Source: Orientallactaga sibirica (taxonomy: Eukaryota > Chordata > Mammalia > Rodentia > Dipodidae). From it: a stretch of 64,000 bases of DNA. The stretch is taken from assembly GCA_036365145.1 (NCBI GenBank), contig JAEOAD010000015.1:6751501-6815500 (forward strand), read 5' to 3'. Each line of letters starts with the position of its first letter. Within the stretch, counting starts at the first letter, position 1. The notes under the pieces are model-generated. The model searched no databases, was not told the origin of the DNA, and saw only the letters and a list, made by a program, of their open reading frames with translations. Below are positions 28,794 to 39,699 of the stretch, one piece after another. The position numbers were made by a program, and so were the translations under genes.

Positions 28794-31700
28794 CTAGGAT
28801 CCACATATGACAGAGAACATGTGATGTTTGGCTTTCTGGGCCTGGGTTACCTCACTAAGTATAATCCTTTCCAGATCCATCCATTTTTCAGCAAATTTCA
28901 TAACTTCATTTTTCTTTACTGCTGAGTAGAACTCCATTGTGTAAATGTGCCACATCTTCATTATCCACTCCTCAGTTGAGGGACATCTAGGCTGGTTCCA
29001 TTTCCTAGATATTGTGAATAGAGCAGCAATAAACATGGTTGTGCAAGTATCTCTAAGGTAGTGAGACGAGTCCTTAGGATATATGCCTGGGAGTGGTATA
29101 GCTGGGTCATATGGTAGATCTATATTTAGCTGTCTCAGGAACCTCCACACTAATTTCCACAATGGCTGGACCAGATTGCGTTCCCACCAACAGTGTAGAA
29201 GGGTTCCTCTTTTTCCGCATCCTCACCAGCATTTATGGTCATTTGTTTTCATGATGGTAGCCATTCTGACAGGTGTGAGATGGAATCTCAACAGTTTTAA
29301 TCTGCATTTCCCTGAAGACTAGGGATGTAGAACATTTTTTAAGATGTTTATATGCCATCTGTATTTCTTCTGAGAACTCTCTATTTAGTTCCATAGCCCA
29401 TTTTTTAATTGGGTTGTTTGATTTCTTATAATTTAAGTTTTTGAGTTCTTTGTATATCCTAGATATTAACACTCTGTCAGATGTATAGCTGGCAAAGATT
29501 TTCTCCCATTCTGTAGGTTGCCCCTTTGCTCTATTCACAGTGTACTTAGCTGTACAAAAGCTTTGTAATTTCATGAGATCCTAGCAGTTGATCTGTGGTT
29601 TTATTTCCTGAGCGATTGGGGTTATATTCAGACAGTCTTTGCCAAGACCAATATGTTGAAGGGTTTTTCCTACTTTTTCCTGTAGCAGTTTCAGAATTTC
29701 AGGTCTGATATTAAGGTCTTTGATTCATTTGGACTTGATAGTTGTGCATGGTGAGAGATAAGGATCTATTCTCATTCTTCTACACATGCATATCCAGTTT
29801 TCCCAGCACCATTTGCTGAAGAGGCTGTCTTTTCTCCAATGAGTATTATTGGCATTTTTGTCAAAGATCAGGCGGCTATAGCTACCCAGACTTACATCAG
29901 GGTCCTCTATTCTGTTCCATTGATCTATATGTGTGTTTTTGTGCCAGCACCATGCTGTTTTTGTTACTATGGCTCTGTAATATATGTTAAAATCATGTAT
30001 GGCGATATCACCAGCCTTATTTTTGTTGCTCAAAATTGTTTTAGATATCTGAGGTTTTTTGTGCTTCCAAATGAATTTTTGGAATGTTTTTTTCTATTTC
30101 TGTGTAGAATGTCATTGGAATTTTGATTGGGATTGCATTAAATGTGTAGATTGCTTTTGGTAGGATTGCCATTTTCACAATATTGATTCTTCCAATCCAA
30201 GAACAGGGGATGTTTTTCCATTTCCTAGTGTCTTCTGCAATTTCTTGCTTGAGTGTTTTAAAGTTCTCCTTGTAGAGATCCTTCACTTCCTTGGTTAGGT
30301 TTATCCCAAAGTACTTTTTTTTCCTTTTGATGATATTGTGAATGGGAGTGATTCTCTGATTTCATCCTCTGTGAGTTTGTTGTTAGCATATAGGAAGGCT
30401 ACGGATTTCTGTGTGTTTATTTTGTATCCTGCTACATGGCTATAGGTGTTTATCAGCTTTAACAGTCTGCTGGTAGAGTCTTTAGGGTCCTTTATGTATA
30501 GAATCATATAATCTGCAAATAATGATTACTTGATATCTTACTTTCCAATTTGTATGCCTTTTATGTGTGTCTCTTGCCTTATTGCGATGGCTAAGCTTTC
30601 CAGTACTATATTAAATAAAAGTGGGGACAGTGGACACCCTTGCCTTGTGCCTGATTTTTAGTGAAAAAGCTTCAAGTTTTTCTTCATTTAAAACTTTTTA
30701 CTTTTTTATGATTTTTTTTTTGAGAGAGACACAGAGAGAGAGAGAGAGAGAGAGAGGAAGACAGAGATGGGTGTGCCAGCAGTGTCTCAGCTGCTGCGAA
30801 CAAAATCCAGATGTGTGCACCCCCTTGTGGTCAAGTACGGCACTGCACCCTTGAGTCACTTTGCATCTGACTAAACGTGGGACCTGGAGATTGGAACTGC
30901 TGGAGATTGGAACCAGTGTTCTTAAGCTTAGGAGGCAGGCGCCTTAACCCCTAACCCATCTCCCCAGCCCTCTTCATTTAGTATTATGTTGGCTATGGGC
31001 TTATCATAAATAGCCTTTATTATGTTGAGATATGTACCTTCTATTCCCAGTTTCTGTAGGACTTTTATCTTGAAGGGATGTTGGATTTTGTCAAATACTT
31101 TTTCTAAATCTAATGAGATGATCATGTGATTTTTGTCCTTCAGTCCATTTATGTAATGTATTACATTTATCTATTTGTGTATGTTGAACCATCCCTGCAT
31201 CTCTGGAATAAAGCCTACTTGGTCAGGGTGAATGATATTTCTAATATATTCTTGCATTCTGTTTGCCAATATTTTGTTGAGAATTTTTGCATCTATGTTC
31301 ATGAGGGAGATTGATCTGTAATTTTCCTTTTTTATTCTATCTTTGTCTGGTTTTGGATCAGGATGATTTGGGATCAGTGTTCCTTCCTCTTGAATGTTAT
31401 GGAAAAGTTTAAGAAGCATTGGTGTTAGTTCTTCCATGAATATCTGCTAAAATTCAGCAGTGAATCCATCTGGATGTTTTTTCATTGGGAGATGTTTTAT
31501 AACTGCTTGGATCTCTCTATTTAAGTGGTTAATCTCATCTTGATTTAATTTGGGTAGGTCATATAAATCAAGGAAATCATCCAATTCTTTCAGATTTTCA
31601 AACTTAGTGGAGTATATGTTCTTATAGTATGGCCCTGTGATTTTTTAAATTTCTCTGGTATCTGTTGTAATGGTGCCTTTTTCATCTCTGATTTTATCAA

Positions 31701-32845
31701 TTTGTGTCTCTTCCCTCTTTCTTTTGGTCAGACTTGCTAAGGGTTTATCAATCTTGTTTATCCTTTCAAAGAACCAACTCTTTGTTTTATTGATTCTTTG
31801 GATTGTTTTTGGTTTCTATTTCATTAATTTCTGCCCTAATCTTTATTATTTCTTCCCTTCTACTGATTTTTGGTTTGCCTTGTTCTTCTTTTTCCAAGGC
31901 CTTAAGGTGGAGCATTAAGTTGTTTATTTGGGACCTTTCTAATTTCTTAACATAGGCACTTAAAGCTATAAATTTCCCTCTTAGGACTGCCTTCATTGTG
32001 TCCCAAAGGGTTTTGGTATGTTATGTTCTCATTATCATTTGACTTCATGAATTTTTTGATTCAGTATTCATTCATTATTTAGTAGTGTATTGTTTAGTTT
32101 CCATGATTTTATGTATGCTCTATAGCTTTTCTTGTTATTGATTTGTAGTTTTATCCCATTGTGATCAGACAGAGTGCAAGAAATTATTTCAATTTTCCTA
32201 TATTGGTTAAGATTTGCTTTGTGACCTAATATATGGTCTATTTTAAAGAATGTTCCATGTGCTGCTGAAAATAATATGTATTCTTCAGCATTTGGATGAA
32301 ATGTCCTGTACATATCTGTTAGGTCCATTTGTTCTATGACTTCATTTAATCCAGAAGCAACTCTGTTTATTTTTTGTCGGGATGACCTGTCAATTGGTGA
32401 GAGTTGGGTGTTGAAGTCACCCACTACAAGTGTGTTTGGTCTTATTTGTGACCTTAGTTCTAATAGCATTTGTTTGATGAAATTTGGAGCTCCTGGGTTA
32501 GGTGCATATATGTTTAAGATTGTCCTCCTGTTGAAGCATTCTTTTAATCAATATAAAGTGACCTTCCTTATCTTTCCTAACTAATGTTGGTCTGAAGTCT
32601 ACCCTGTCAGATATTAGGATTGCGACCCCTGCTTGTTTTTTAGGTCCAAATGCTTGAAACACTGTTTTCCAACCTTTCATCCTAAGATAGTGTCCATCCT
32701 TTGTAGAAAGGTGAGTTTCTTGGAAGCAACAAATTGAAGGATCCTGCTTTTTAACCCAGTCTTCAAACCTATGTCCTTTGGTTAGGGCATTTAGGCCATT
32801 GATATTTAGAGTGATTATTGAAACATATGTATTTATTTTTGCCAT
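28794..32845 (-). pseudogene. L1-B ORF2 relic, nearly full length
   Basis: Endonuclease from 32845: 'TLNINGLNALTKGHRFEDWVKKQDPSICCFQETHLSTKDGHYLRMKGWKTVF'. Frames continue through 'VVGDFNTQLSPIDRSSRQKI', 'FKIDHILGHKANLN' and 'TLSDHNGIKLQIN', so D, N and H site residues incl. the Asp of KIDHI remain. RT pieces include '[24 protein letters not shown]', '[17 protein letters not shown]' and '[23 protein letters not shown]'. The C-terminus ends 'IILSEVTQAQKAKHHMFSVICGS' at 28794. At least eight frame breaks and a SINE (30691-30970) inactivate it. Confidence 0.9.
30691..30970 (-). mobile_element. tRNA-derived SINE, 'caagtgcgg' long variant
   Basis: Antisense copy with a target duplication 'tcttcattta' (30681-30690 and 30971-30980). 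It differs from the common SINE: 'cagcagtgtctcagctgctgcgaacaaaatcc', an extra 'cccccttgtggtcaagtacggcactgcacccttgagtcactt' block, and 'ggaggcaggcgcc' instead of 'tgcaggcaagtgcc'. Same variant as 39047-39304 and 50769-51048. Confidence 0.93.
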
Positions 32846-32872
32846 TTTTCTTGTTTTGTTGTTCTTCCAACT

Positions 32873-33237
32873 TTACCTTTGCTCTCTTGTATTAACTAGT
32901 ATTGGAGTATGGTTTATTTTTTCCAGGTTCCTTATATGTGTGCTTTTCTTTCTCTTCAGCATGGAACATCCTTTCAAATATTTTCTGTAGACCTCATTTT
33001 GTCTTTGCCTGCTTTTGTTGTGGAATGTCCTTATTTCTCCATCTATTTGAATGGATAGCTTTGCAGGATAAAGTAACCTTGGTTGACAGTTGTTATCTAT
33101 CAGAACTTGGAATACATCACTCCAAGCCTTTCTGGGTTTGAAAGTTTGTGTTGAGTAATCTGCTGTGATTCTGATGGGCTTGCCTTTGTGGGTGACTTGC
33201 TTTTTCCCTCTAGCTGCTTTCAATATATTTTCTTTGG
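32873..33237 (-). pseudogene. L1-B ORF1 C-terminal relic
   Basis: Minus strand encodes 'ILKAARGKKQVTHKGKPIRITADYSTQTFKPRKAWSDVFQVL' and 'QPRLLYPAKLSIQIDGEIRTFHNKSRQ', the RRM end and C-terminal domain of ORF1p. Ends about 30 bp upstream of the ORF2 start. Coiled-coil half missing. Confidence 0.9.
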
Positions 33238-33512
33238 TTTTTAACCCAGTCTGCAAACCTATATCTTTTTGTTGGGGCATTGAGGCCATTTATATTAAGA
33301 ATTGTTATTGAAAGGTGTGTCTTCAAATATTCTTTTAGCCTGCTTTTGTTGTGGAATGTCCTTATTTCTCCATCTATTTGGATGGATAGCTTTGCAGGAT
33401 AAAGTAACCTTGGTTGACAGTTGTTATCTTTCAGAAGTTGGAATACATCACTCCAAGCCCTTCTGGCTTTTAAAGTTTGTGTTGAATAATCAGCTGTGAT
33501 TCTGACAGGCTT
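33238..33512 (-). repeat. Second copy of the L1-B ORF1/ORF2 junction, internally deleted
   Basis: 33238-33335 repeats 32749-32850 ('tttttaacccagtctgcaaacctat.tc.tt.gttggggcatt.aggcc'), and 33339-33512 repeats 33007-33180 ('gcctgcttttgttgtggaatgtccttatttctcc'). About 150 bp between the two halves is absent. Confidence 0.85.
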
Positions 33513-34343
33513 TCCATTATTATTTTAGAGAGAATTTAATAGGTGTAGGCCCTCTTGTATCCCACTATTGGTGGGAGCTTGATATTGGAGAGAGGGCTTG
33601 CTTTTAGATATGGTTCCAACTTATTTCCTCTTTCCAGGTATGGGTTCCATTCCACTGAGTGGATCTGTTAGCCAAATCTAGAGCAGTTGGTAACCCACCA
33701 TGGCTGTGTGCCACTACTGCACTTGGGTGAGCATCACGTCAGTTTTTTTGCTGCTGTGTAGCTTAGACCATGAGTTGCTTAGACAGATGTTGGTCATTTT
33801 GCCCCAGTCACTTATGTAGCACCTTCTGGCACTAGACAAGCTAACTGTCTGGGGACTGACTCTCTTCCAGATTCCAGCCAGGTCTCTCCATGTTCCATCT
33901 GAACAGCATATGGTGTCTTCAGCAGTAGGGTCTTATTAATAACCTTTGGTGGGTCATCAAGTACCCTGACATATTTCTGTCTTCTTTTGGGAAACCTTAT
34001 AGGTCTCACTGATCAACACTCATTGTGGATGTTAACCACATGCTGGTATTGGTAGTTACAGGTCAGTGCCAAGGGAAAAGAAGGAAGAAAATGTATAGGT
34101 AATATGAAAAAGAAAGAGAGAAGAGAAGAGGGAGTAATAGAGAAACAGAAGAAGATTGAAGTTAGTCTTCATCATACCCTCTCCAGGCCCCTGTGATTCA
34201 GGTGTTCTCCCCAAGCACCTGATACAGGTTCAACCTTTTAGTATGTCTTTCAGGATATAGGCTTTTATGGTACCATTTCCATTTGGGTCCAGTTTTTTTC
34301 CCCCTCCACCCTTTCCCTGCCCTCCCACCCCACCATCCCTATT
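33513..34343 (-). mobile_element. L1-A 3'UTR fragment, right part
   Basis: Continues the fragment at 26955-27457: 'cattattattttagagagaatttaataggtgtaggccctc', 'ccttctggcactagac', ending 'cacccca.ccatccctattg'. The 5'-truncation point is at 34343, followed by the second 'ttgattctt'. Confidence 0.85.
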
Positions 34344-34345
34344 GA

Positions 34346-35418
34346 TTCTTGTGCATGGAGAGAGGTAAGGATCTATTTTTATCCTCATACATATAGATAT
34401 CCAGTTTTCCCAGAACTATTTGCTGAAGAGGCTGTCTTTTCTCCAATGCATGTTTTTGGCATTTTTGTTGAAAAACCAATGGCTTATAGCAGTTTGGATT
34501 TACATTTGGGTCCTCTGTTCTTTTCCATTGACCTATGTGTCTATCTTTGTGCCAGTACCATGCTGTTTCTGTTACTATGGCTCTATAATATAGGTTAAAA
34601 TCAGATATGGTGATACCGCCAGGCTTATTTTGTTGCTCAAAATTGTTTTGGCTATTTGAGGGTTTTTTTTGTTGTTTTTTTTGTGTTTTGCTTCCAAATG
34701 AATTTTAGGATTGCCATTGGAATTTTAGTAGGGATTTCATTAAACATATAGCTTGCTTTTGGTAAGATTTCCATGTTCACAATATTGGTTCTTCCATTTC
34801 GAGATATGGGATGTCTTTCCATCTCCTAATGTCTTCTGCAATATCTTGCTTGAATTTTTAAAGTTGTCATGGTCAGGATCCTTCACTTTCTTGGTTAGAT
34901 TTATTCCAAGGAACTTTCTTTTTCTTTCCTTTCCTTTCCTTTCCTTTCCTTTCCTTTTTCCTTTCCTTTCTTTTCTTTTCTTTTCTTTTCTTTTCTTTTC
35001 TTTTCTTTTCTTTTCTTTTCTTTTCTCTTCTCTCCTCTCCTTCCCTGATTTCATCCTCAGCATGTTTGTTGTTCCTATATAGGAAAGCTACTCATTTCTG
35101 TATATTTATTTTGTATCCTGCTACATTGCTAAAAGTATTTATCAGCTCAACAGTTTTCTGGTAGTGTATTTAAGATCCTTTATGTATAGAATCATGTCAT
35201 CTGCAAGTAATGATAATTTGATCTCTTCCTTTCCAATTTGTATCCCATTTATGAGTGTCTCTTGTCTTACTGCTATAGCTAAGACTTTGAGTACTGGACT
35301 TCCAGTACTATATTAAATAAAAGTGGGGACAGTGGACACCCTTATCTTGTTCCTGATTTTAGTGGAAAATCTTCCAGTTTTTCCCCATTTAGTATTATGT
35401 TGGAGGTAGATTTGTCAT
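34346..35418 (-). pseudogene. L1-B ORF2 middle (older host element, segment 3)
   Basis: Resumes the interrupted ORF2 at 'ttgattcttgtgcatgg' and runs to 'gttggaggtagatttgtcataa', corresponding to 29740-31010 of the younger L1-B. A TTTCC-type microsatellite (34912-35045) has grown inside it. Heavily decayed. Confidence 0.82.
34912..35045. repeat. (TTTCC)n/(TTTTC)n microsatellite
   Basis: About ten CTTTC/TTTCC units then about thirteen TTTTC units and a CTCTT end, all pyrimidine on the plus strand, embedded in L1-B ORF2. Confidence 0.95.
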
Positions 35419-35419
35419 A

Positions 35420-35848
35420 ACCCTAGGTTTGGGGATGGAGGCTGTGCAGGGTGCCTGGAGTTGTACCAGCGCTGCTCAGCTTGTCCCATTTTTGTTCTAC
35501 TTCAGCAGCTGCTCAGCTGGCCCTTGCTGTCTTCCCCTTCAGGTTTCTTGTCTTTGCAAGGAGGGTGATGTGAGTGGAAAATCCCCTCACTTGGTTTCTG
35601 TTACTGAAGCTTGGTGCCAGCCAGGCAGGAAGGCACACAGATTGGGGACACTAGAGCCTCATTGAGATTCTGGCCAGTTTCCTCCTTTATGGAAGACCTT
35701 AGTCTCTCCTGATTCTCTGCTATGGTTGCTATTAACTTGTACACTTTCACTTTTTCAGAAGAAGAGTGTATTTTGCTGTGATTTTGCTTATTTCCTAACT
35801 TAGGCTGGTTTGGCATGATTCCTATGCCACCATCTTACCTGGAAGTCC
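35420..35848 (-). mobile_element. L1-B 5'UTR end, joined directly to mid-ORF2
   Basis: Matches the L1-B 5'UTRs at 41095-41463 and 49330-49672 ('tcagcagctgctcagctgg', 'tttcttg.ctttgcaaggagg.tg', 'gtggaaaatcccctcac'). It ends with 'gccaccatcttacctggaagtcc', the 5' terminus. ORF1 and the first half of ORF2 are missing between it and 35418, while ORF2 of another copy follows immediately. Confidence 0.8.
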
Positions 35849-37811
35849 AGATCATGTGATTTTTATCCTTCAGTCCATTTATATATATATTATGTTTAAC
35901 AATTTGCATATGTTGAATCATCCTTGAATCTCTAGGATAAAGCCTACTTGGTTGGGGTGAATGATCTTTTTGATATATTCTGTTTGCCAATATCTTGTGG
36001 AGGAGAATTTTTGCATCTATGTTCATCAGGGAGATTGGTCTGTAATTTTCTTTTCTTTTTTTTCTGTCTTTGGTTTTGTTATCAGGGTGATGCTGGCTTC
36101 ATTGAAGGACTTTAGTAGAATTCCTTCCTTCTCTGTCTTATATAAACATTTGAGAAGCACTGGTGTTAGCTCTTCTGTGATGTCTGGTAAAATTCAGCAG
36201 TGAATCCATCTGAGCCTGGACTTTTTTATTGGGAGATATTTTTAAAAATATTTTATTTTTATTAATTTATTTGACAGAGAAAGAGGGAGAGAGAGAGAGA
36301 ACATGGGCATGCCAGGGCCTCCAGCCACTGTAAATGAATTCCAGACGTGAGTGCTCCCTTGTGCATCTGGCTAACGTGGGTCCTGGGGAATTGAACCCGG
36401 GTCCTTTGGCTTTGCAGGCAGACGCCTTAACTGCTAAGCCATTCCTCCAGCCCTTGGGAGATATTTTTATAACTCCCTGCATCTCTGCACTTGTTATAGG
36501 TCTATTTAAGTAGTTTGTCTCATTTTGATTTAATTTTGGTAGGTCATATAAATCAAGGAAATCATACACTTCTTTCAGATTTTCAAACTTAGTACAGTAT
36601 ATGTTCTAAGAAGTGTGTCCTTATGATTTTCTGATTTTCTCTGGTATCTGTTGTAATGGTGCCTTTTTCATCTGTAATTTTATTAATTTGTGTCTCTTTC
36701 TTTTGGTCAGATTTGCTAAGTGTTTATCAATCTTGTTTACCCTTTCTAAGAACCAACTCTTTGTTTCATTAATTCTTTGTATTTTTTGTTTCCATTTCAT
36801 TAATTTCTCCCCTAATCTTTATTATTTCTTCCAATCTACTGAATTTTGGTTTGCCTTATTCTTCTTTCCCAAGGCCTTAAGGTGAAGCATTAAGTTGTTC
36901 ACTTGAGACCTTTTTAATTTCTTAATATAGCCACTTAGAGCTATAAATTTCCCTCTTAGGATTGCCTTCATTGTGTCCCAAAGATTTTGTTATGTTGTGT
37001 ACTCATTGTCATTTGATTCTATGAAATATGTGATTTCCTTCTTAATTTCTCCATTGACCTATTCATCATTTAGTAGTATATTGTTTAGTTTCCATGGTTT
37101 TGTTTATGTTCTATAGCTTTGCTTGCTGTTGATTTGTAGTTTAATCCCATTGTGATCAGATAGAGTACAAGGAATCATTTCAATTTTCCTCTATTTGTTA
37201 AGGTTTGCTTTGTGTCCTAATATATGGTTTCTTTTAGAGAATGTTCTATGTCCTGCTGAAAGGAATGTGTATTCTGCAGCATTTCACATTGGGTGTAATG
37301 TTCTATAAATATCTGTTAGGTTCATTTGTTCTATGACCTCATTTAATCCAGATGGCCACTCTTTTGCCTAGATGACCTATCAATTAATGAGTTTAGCATG
37401 TTGAAGTTACCTACTACAACTGTGTTTGTTGTTAAGTCTAATAGTGTTTGATGAAATTATGAGCCCCTATGTTAGGTGTATATATGTTTTGGATTGTAAT
37501 GTCCTCCTGTTGGAGTGTTCCTTGAATCAATATAAAATGACCTTTTTTAGCTTTCCTAATGTTGGTTTGAAGTCTACCCTGTCAGATATTAGGGTATTGA
37601 CACCAGCTTGTTTTCTAGGCCCATTTGCTTGAAACACTGTTTTCCAACATTTCACCCTAAGATAGTGTCCATTTTTATGGAAATGTGGGTTCTTTGAGAC
37701 AACAAATAGAAGGACTCTGCTTTTTAACCCAATCTGCAAATTGTGTCTTTTGGTTGGGGCATTGAGGCTGTTGGTATTGAGTTATTATTGAAAGACATGT
37801 ATTTATTCTTG
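35849..37811 (-). pseudogene. L1-B ORF2 N-terminal half relic (third copy)
   Basis: Parallels 31120-32845: RT start ('[10 protein letters not shown]'-like at about 36015), the finger region, then the endonuclease with 'NHIL' where KIDHIL is expected (near 37225) and a 'TVVVGNFNMLN'-like segment. Split by a SINE at 36245-36453. ORF2 begins at about 37811 ('gccattcttctt' complement). Frames are destroyed. Confidence 0.85.
36245..36453 (-). mobile_element. tRNA-derived SINE, antisense
   Basis: Flanked by 'ttgggagatattttt' (36230-36244 and 36454-36468), a perfect target duplication. Near-consensus body and head. Confidence 0.96.
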
Positions 37812-37822
37812 CCATTCTTCTT

Positions 37823-38041
37823 TTTAAAATTTTTATTTATTTATTTTTATTTATTATTTATTTGAGAAAGAGAGAGAGAGAGAAGGAGAGAGAAAGATGC
37901 AGATAAACAATGGACACTCAGGGCCTCCAGCCACTGCAAACTCCATATGCATGTGCCCCCTTATGCATCTGGCTTACGTGGGTCCTGGGTCCTTTGGCTT
38001 TGTAGGCAAATGTCTTAATGGCTAAACCATCTCTCCAGCCC
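37823..38041 (-). mobile_element. tRNA-derived SINE, antisense
   Basis: Flanked by 'cttgccattcttctt' (37808-37822 and 38042-38056). Inserted at the ORF1/ORF2 junction of L1-B. Confidence 0.96.
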
Positions 38042-38732
38042 CTTGCCATTCTTCTTATTTTGTAGTTCTTCTGATTTTTCCTTAACTTTCTTGTATTACC
38101 TATTATTTGAGTATGGTTTATTTTTCCTTATTTCCTTATGTCTGTGCTTTTCTTTTTCTTTCACATGGAAGATCCTTTCAAATATTTTCTGTAGAGCTAA
38201 TTTAGTGTTCATATATTCACTTATCCTGTTTTCATTGTGGAATGTCCTTCTTTCTCCCTCTATTTGGATGGATAACTTTGCAGGATAAAGTAATCTTGGC
38301 TGACAGTATCTTTCAGAACTTGAAATACATCATTCTAAACCCTTCTGGCTTTTAACGTTTGTATTGAGTAATCTGCTGTTTTCTGATGGGCTTACCTTTG
38401 TATGTGATTTGATTTTTCTCTCTAACTGCTTTTAATATATCTTTGGTGTGTGTGTGTGTGTGTGTTTTGTATTTTAGTTATAATATGGCAGTGAGAGGTT
38501 CTTTCCTGATTTTTTCTGTTTGGGATTCTAAAGGCTTCCTGTATCTTCATTGGCATCACTTTTCCTATTTGGGGGAAGTTTTCTTCTATGATTTTGTTGA
38601 AAATACCTGCTATGCCTTTGGAATGAATTTCTTCTCCTTCTACTATACCCTGAATTGTTATGTTTGATCTTTTCATAGTGTCTCAAAAGTCTTCAAATTC
38701 CTGTTCATCCCTTTTTATTAGTTTGTCTTTCT

Positions 38733-38889
38733 TTCTCTCTCTCTCTTTGTTTTCTGAGGTAGGGTCTCACTCTAGCTCAGGCTGACCTGGAATTAACTAT
38801 GTAGTTTCAGGAGGCCTTGAACTCAAGGCACTCCTCCTACCTCTGCCTCCTGAGTGCTGGGATTATAGGCTTTGGCCACCATGCCTGGC
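38733..38889 (-). mobile_element. B1-type SINE, antisense
   Basis: Flanked by 'tagtttgtctttct' (38719-38732 and 38890-38903). Body 'ttctgaggtagggtctcactctagctcagg...gccaccatgcctggc'. Confidence 0.96.
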
Positions 38890-39046
38890 TAGTTTGTCTT
38901 TCTCTTTGTTGGACTATGTTAGATCTGCCACCTGGTCGTCTAGTTTACATATTCTGTTCTCTACTTGATCCATTCTAGTGGTGAGACTTTTGACAGAGTT
39001 TTCTATTTCACTTACTCTGTTTTTCATTCCAATATTTCGGATTGGT

Positions 39047-39304
39047 TTTTTTTTTTTTTTTTTTTTGAGAGAGACACAGAGAGAGACAGAGAGAGAGGGA
39101 GAGGAAGACAGAGAGATGGGCGCACCAGCAGTCTCTCAGCTGCTGTGGATGAAATCCAGATGCATGCACCCCCTTGTGGTCAAGTGCAGCATTGCGCCTT
39201 TGTGTCACTTTGCATCTGGCTAAACATGGGACCTGGAGATTGGAACCGGAGTTCTTAGGCTTAGGAGGCAGGCGCCTTAACCGCTAAGCCATCTCTCCAG
39301 CCCC
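39047..39304 (-). mobile_element. tRNA-derived SINE, 'caagtgcgg' long variant
   Basis: T-run, 'gagagagacacagagagagacaga', 'cagcagtctctcagctgctgtgg', 'cccttgtggtcaagtgcagcattgcgcctttgtgtcactttgc' and 'gaggcaggcgcc'. Flanked by 'gattggt'. Confidence 0.93.
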
Positions 39305-39699
39305 TGATTGGTATTTTAAAATTATTTTTATTTCCTTACTTATGTCTTGTATTGATCTCCTTATTTTGTTAAGTTGGTTTCCTGTGTTCTCCTCCAAGAG
39401 TTGGTTTTTTTTCTTGGATTCCTTTGATTTCTTCGAGTATAGATACAGTCATTTTTTGAAAAATCTTTGTCAGGCATTTCATTGAAAATCATCTCACTGT
39501 GGGTCATTTCTGATAGATTTATAATTTTTGGAGGAATTGTATTGTCTTGATTCTTTATGTTTGTTGTATTATAATGTAGAGTATTTTTTCCCCCTGAGTT
39601 AATTTGATGCTTGGGTTTTCTAATTATTTGTAGTGTTCTTAGCCATGTAAATCCAACTTTATCTACCTTCAGGGTAGGAGTTTGAAGTGCCAAGTGTAG

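Larger units (their letters stand above)
27465..33512 (-). mobile_element. Younger L1-B, nested in L1-A
   Basis: About 6 kb: 3'UTR (27465-28793), ORF2 relic (28794-32845) and ORF1 C-terminal part (32873-33237). Its right end holds a partial duplication (33238-33512). It sits between 'gatacattatttta' and 'ttccattattatttta', dividing an L1-A 3'UTR that in other copies reads through this point. No 5'UTR, so 5'-truncated. Confidence 0.85.
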
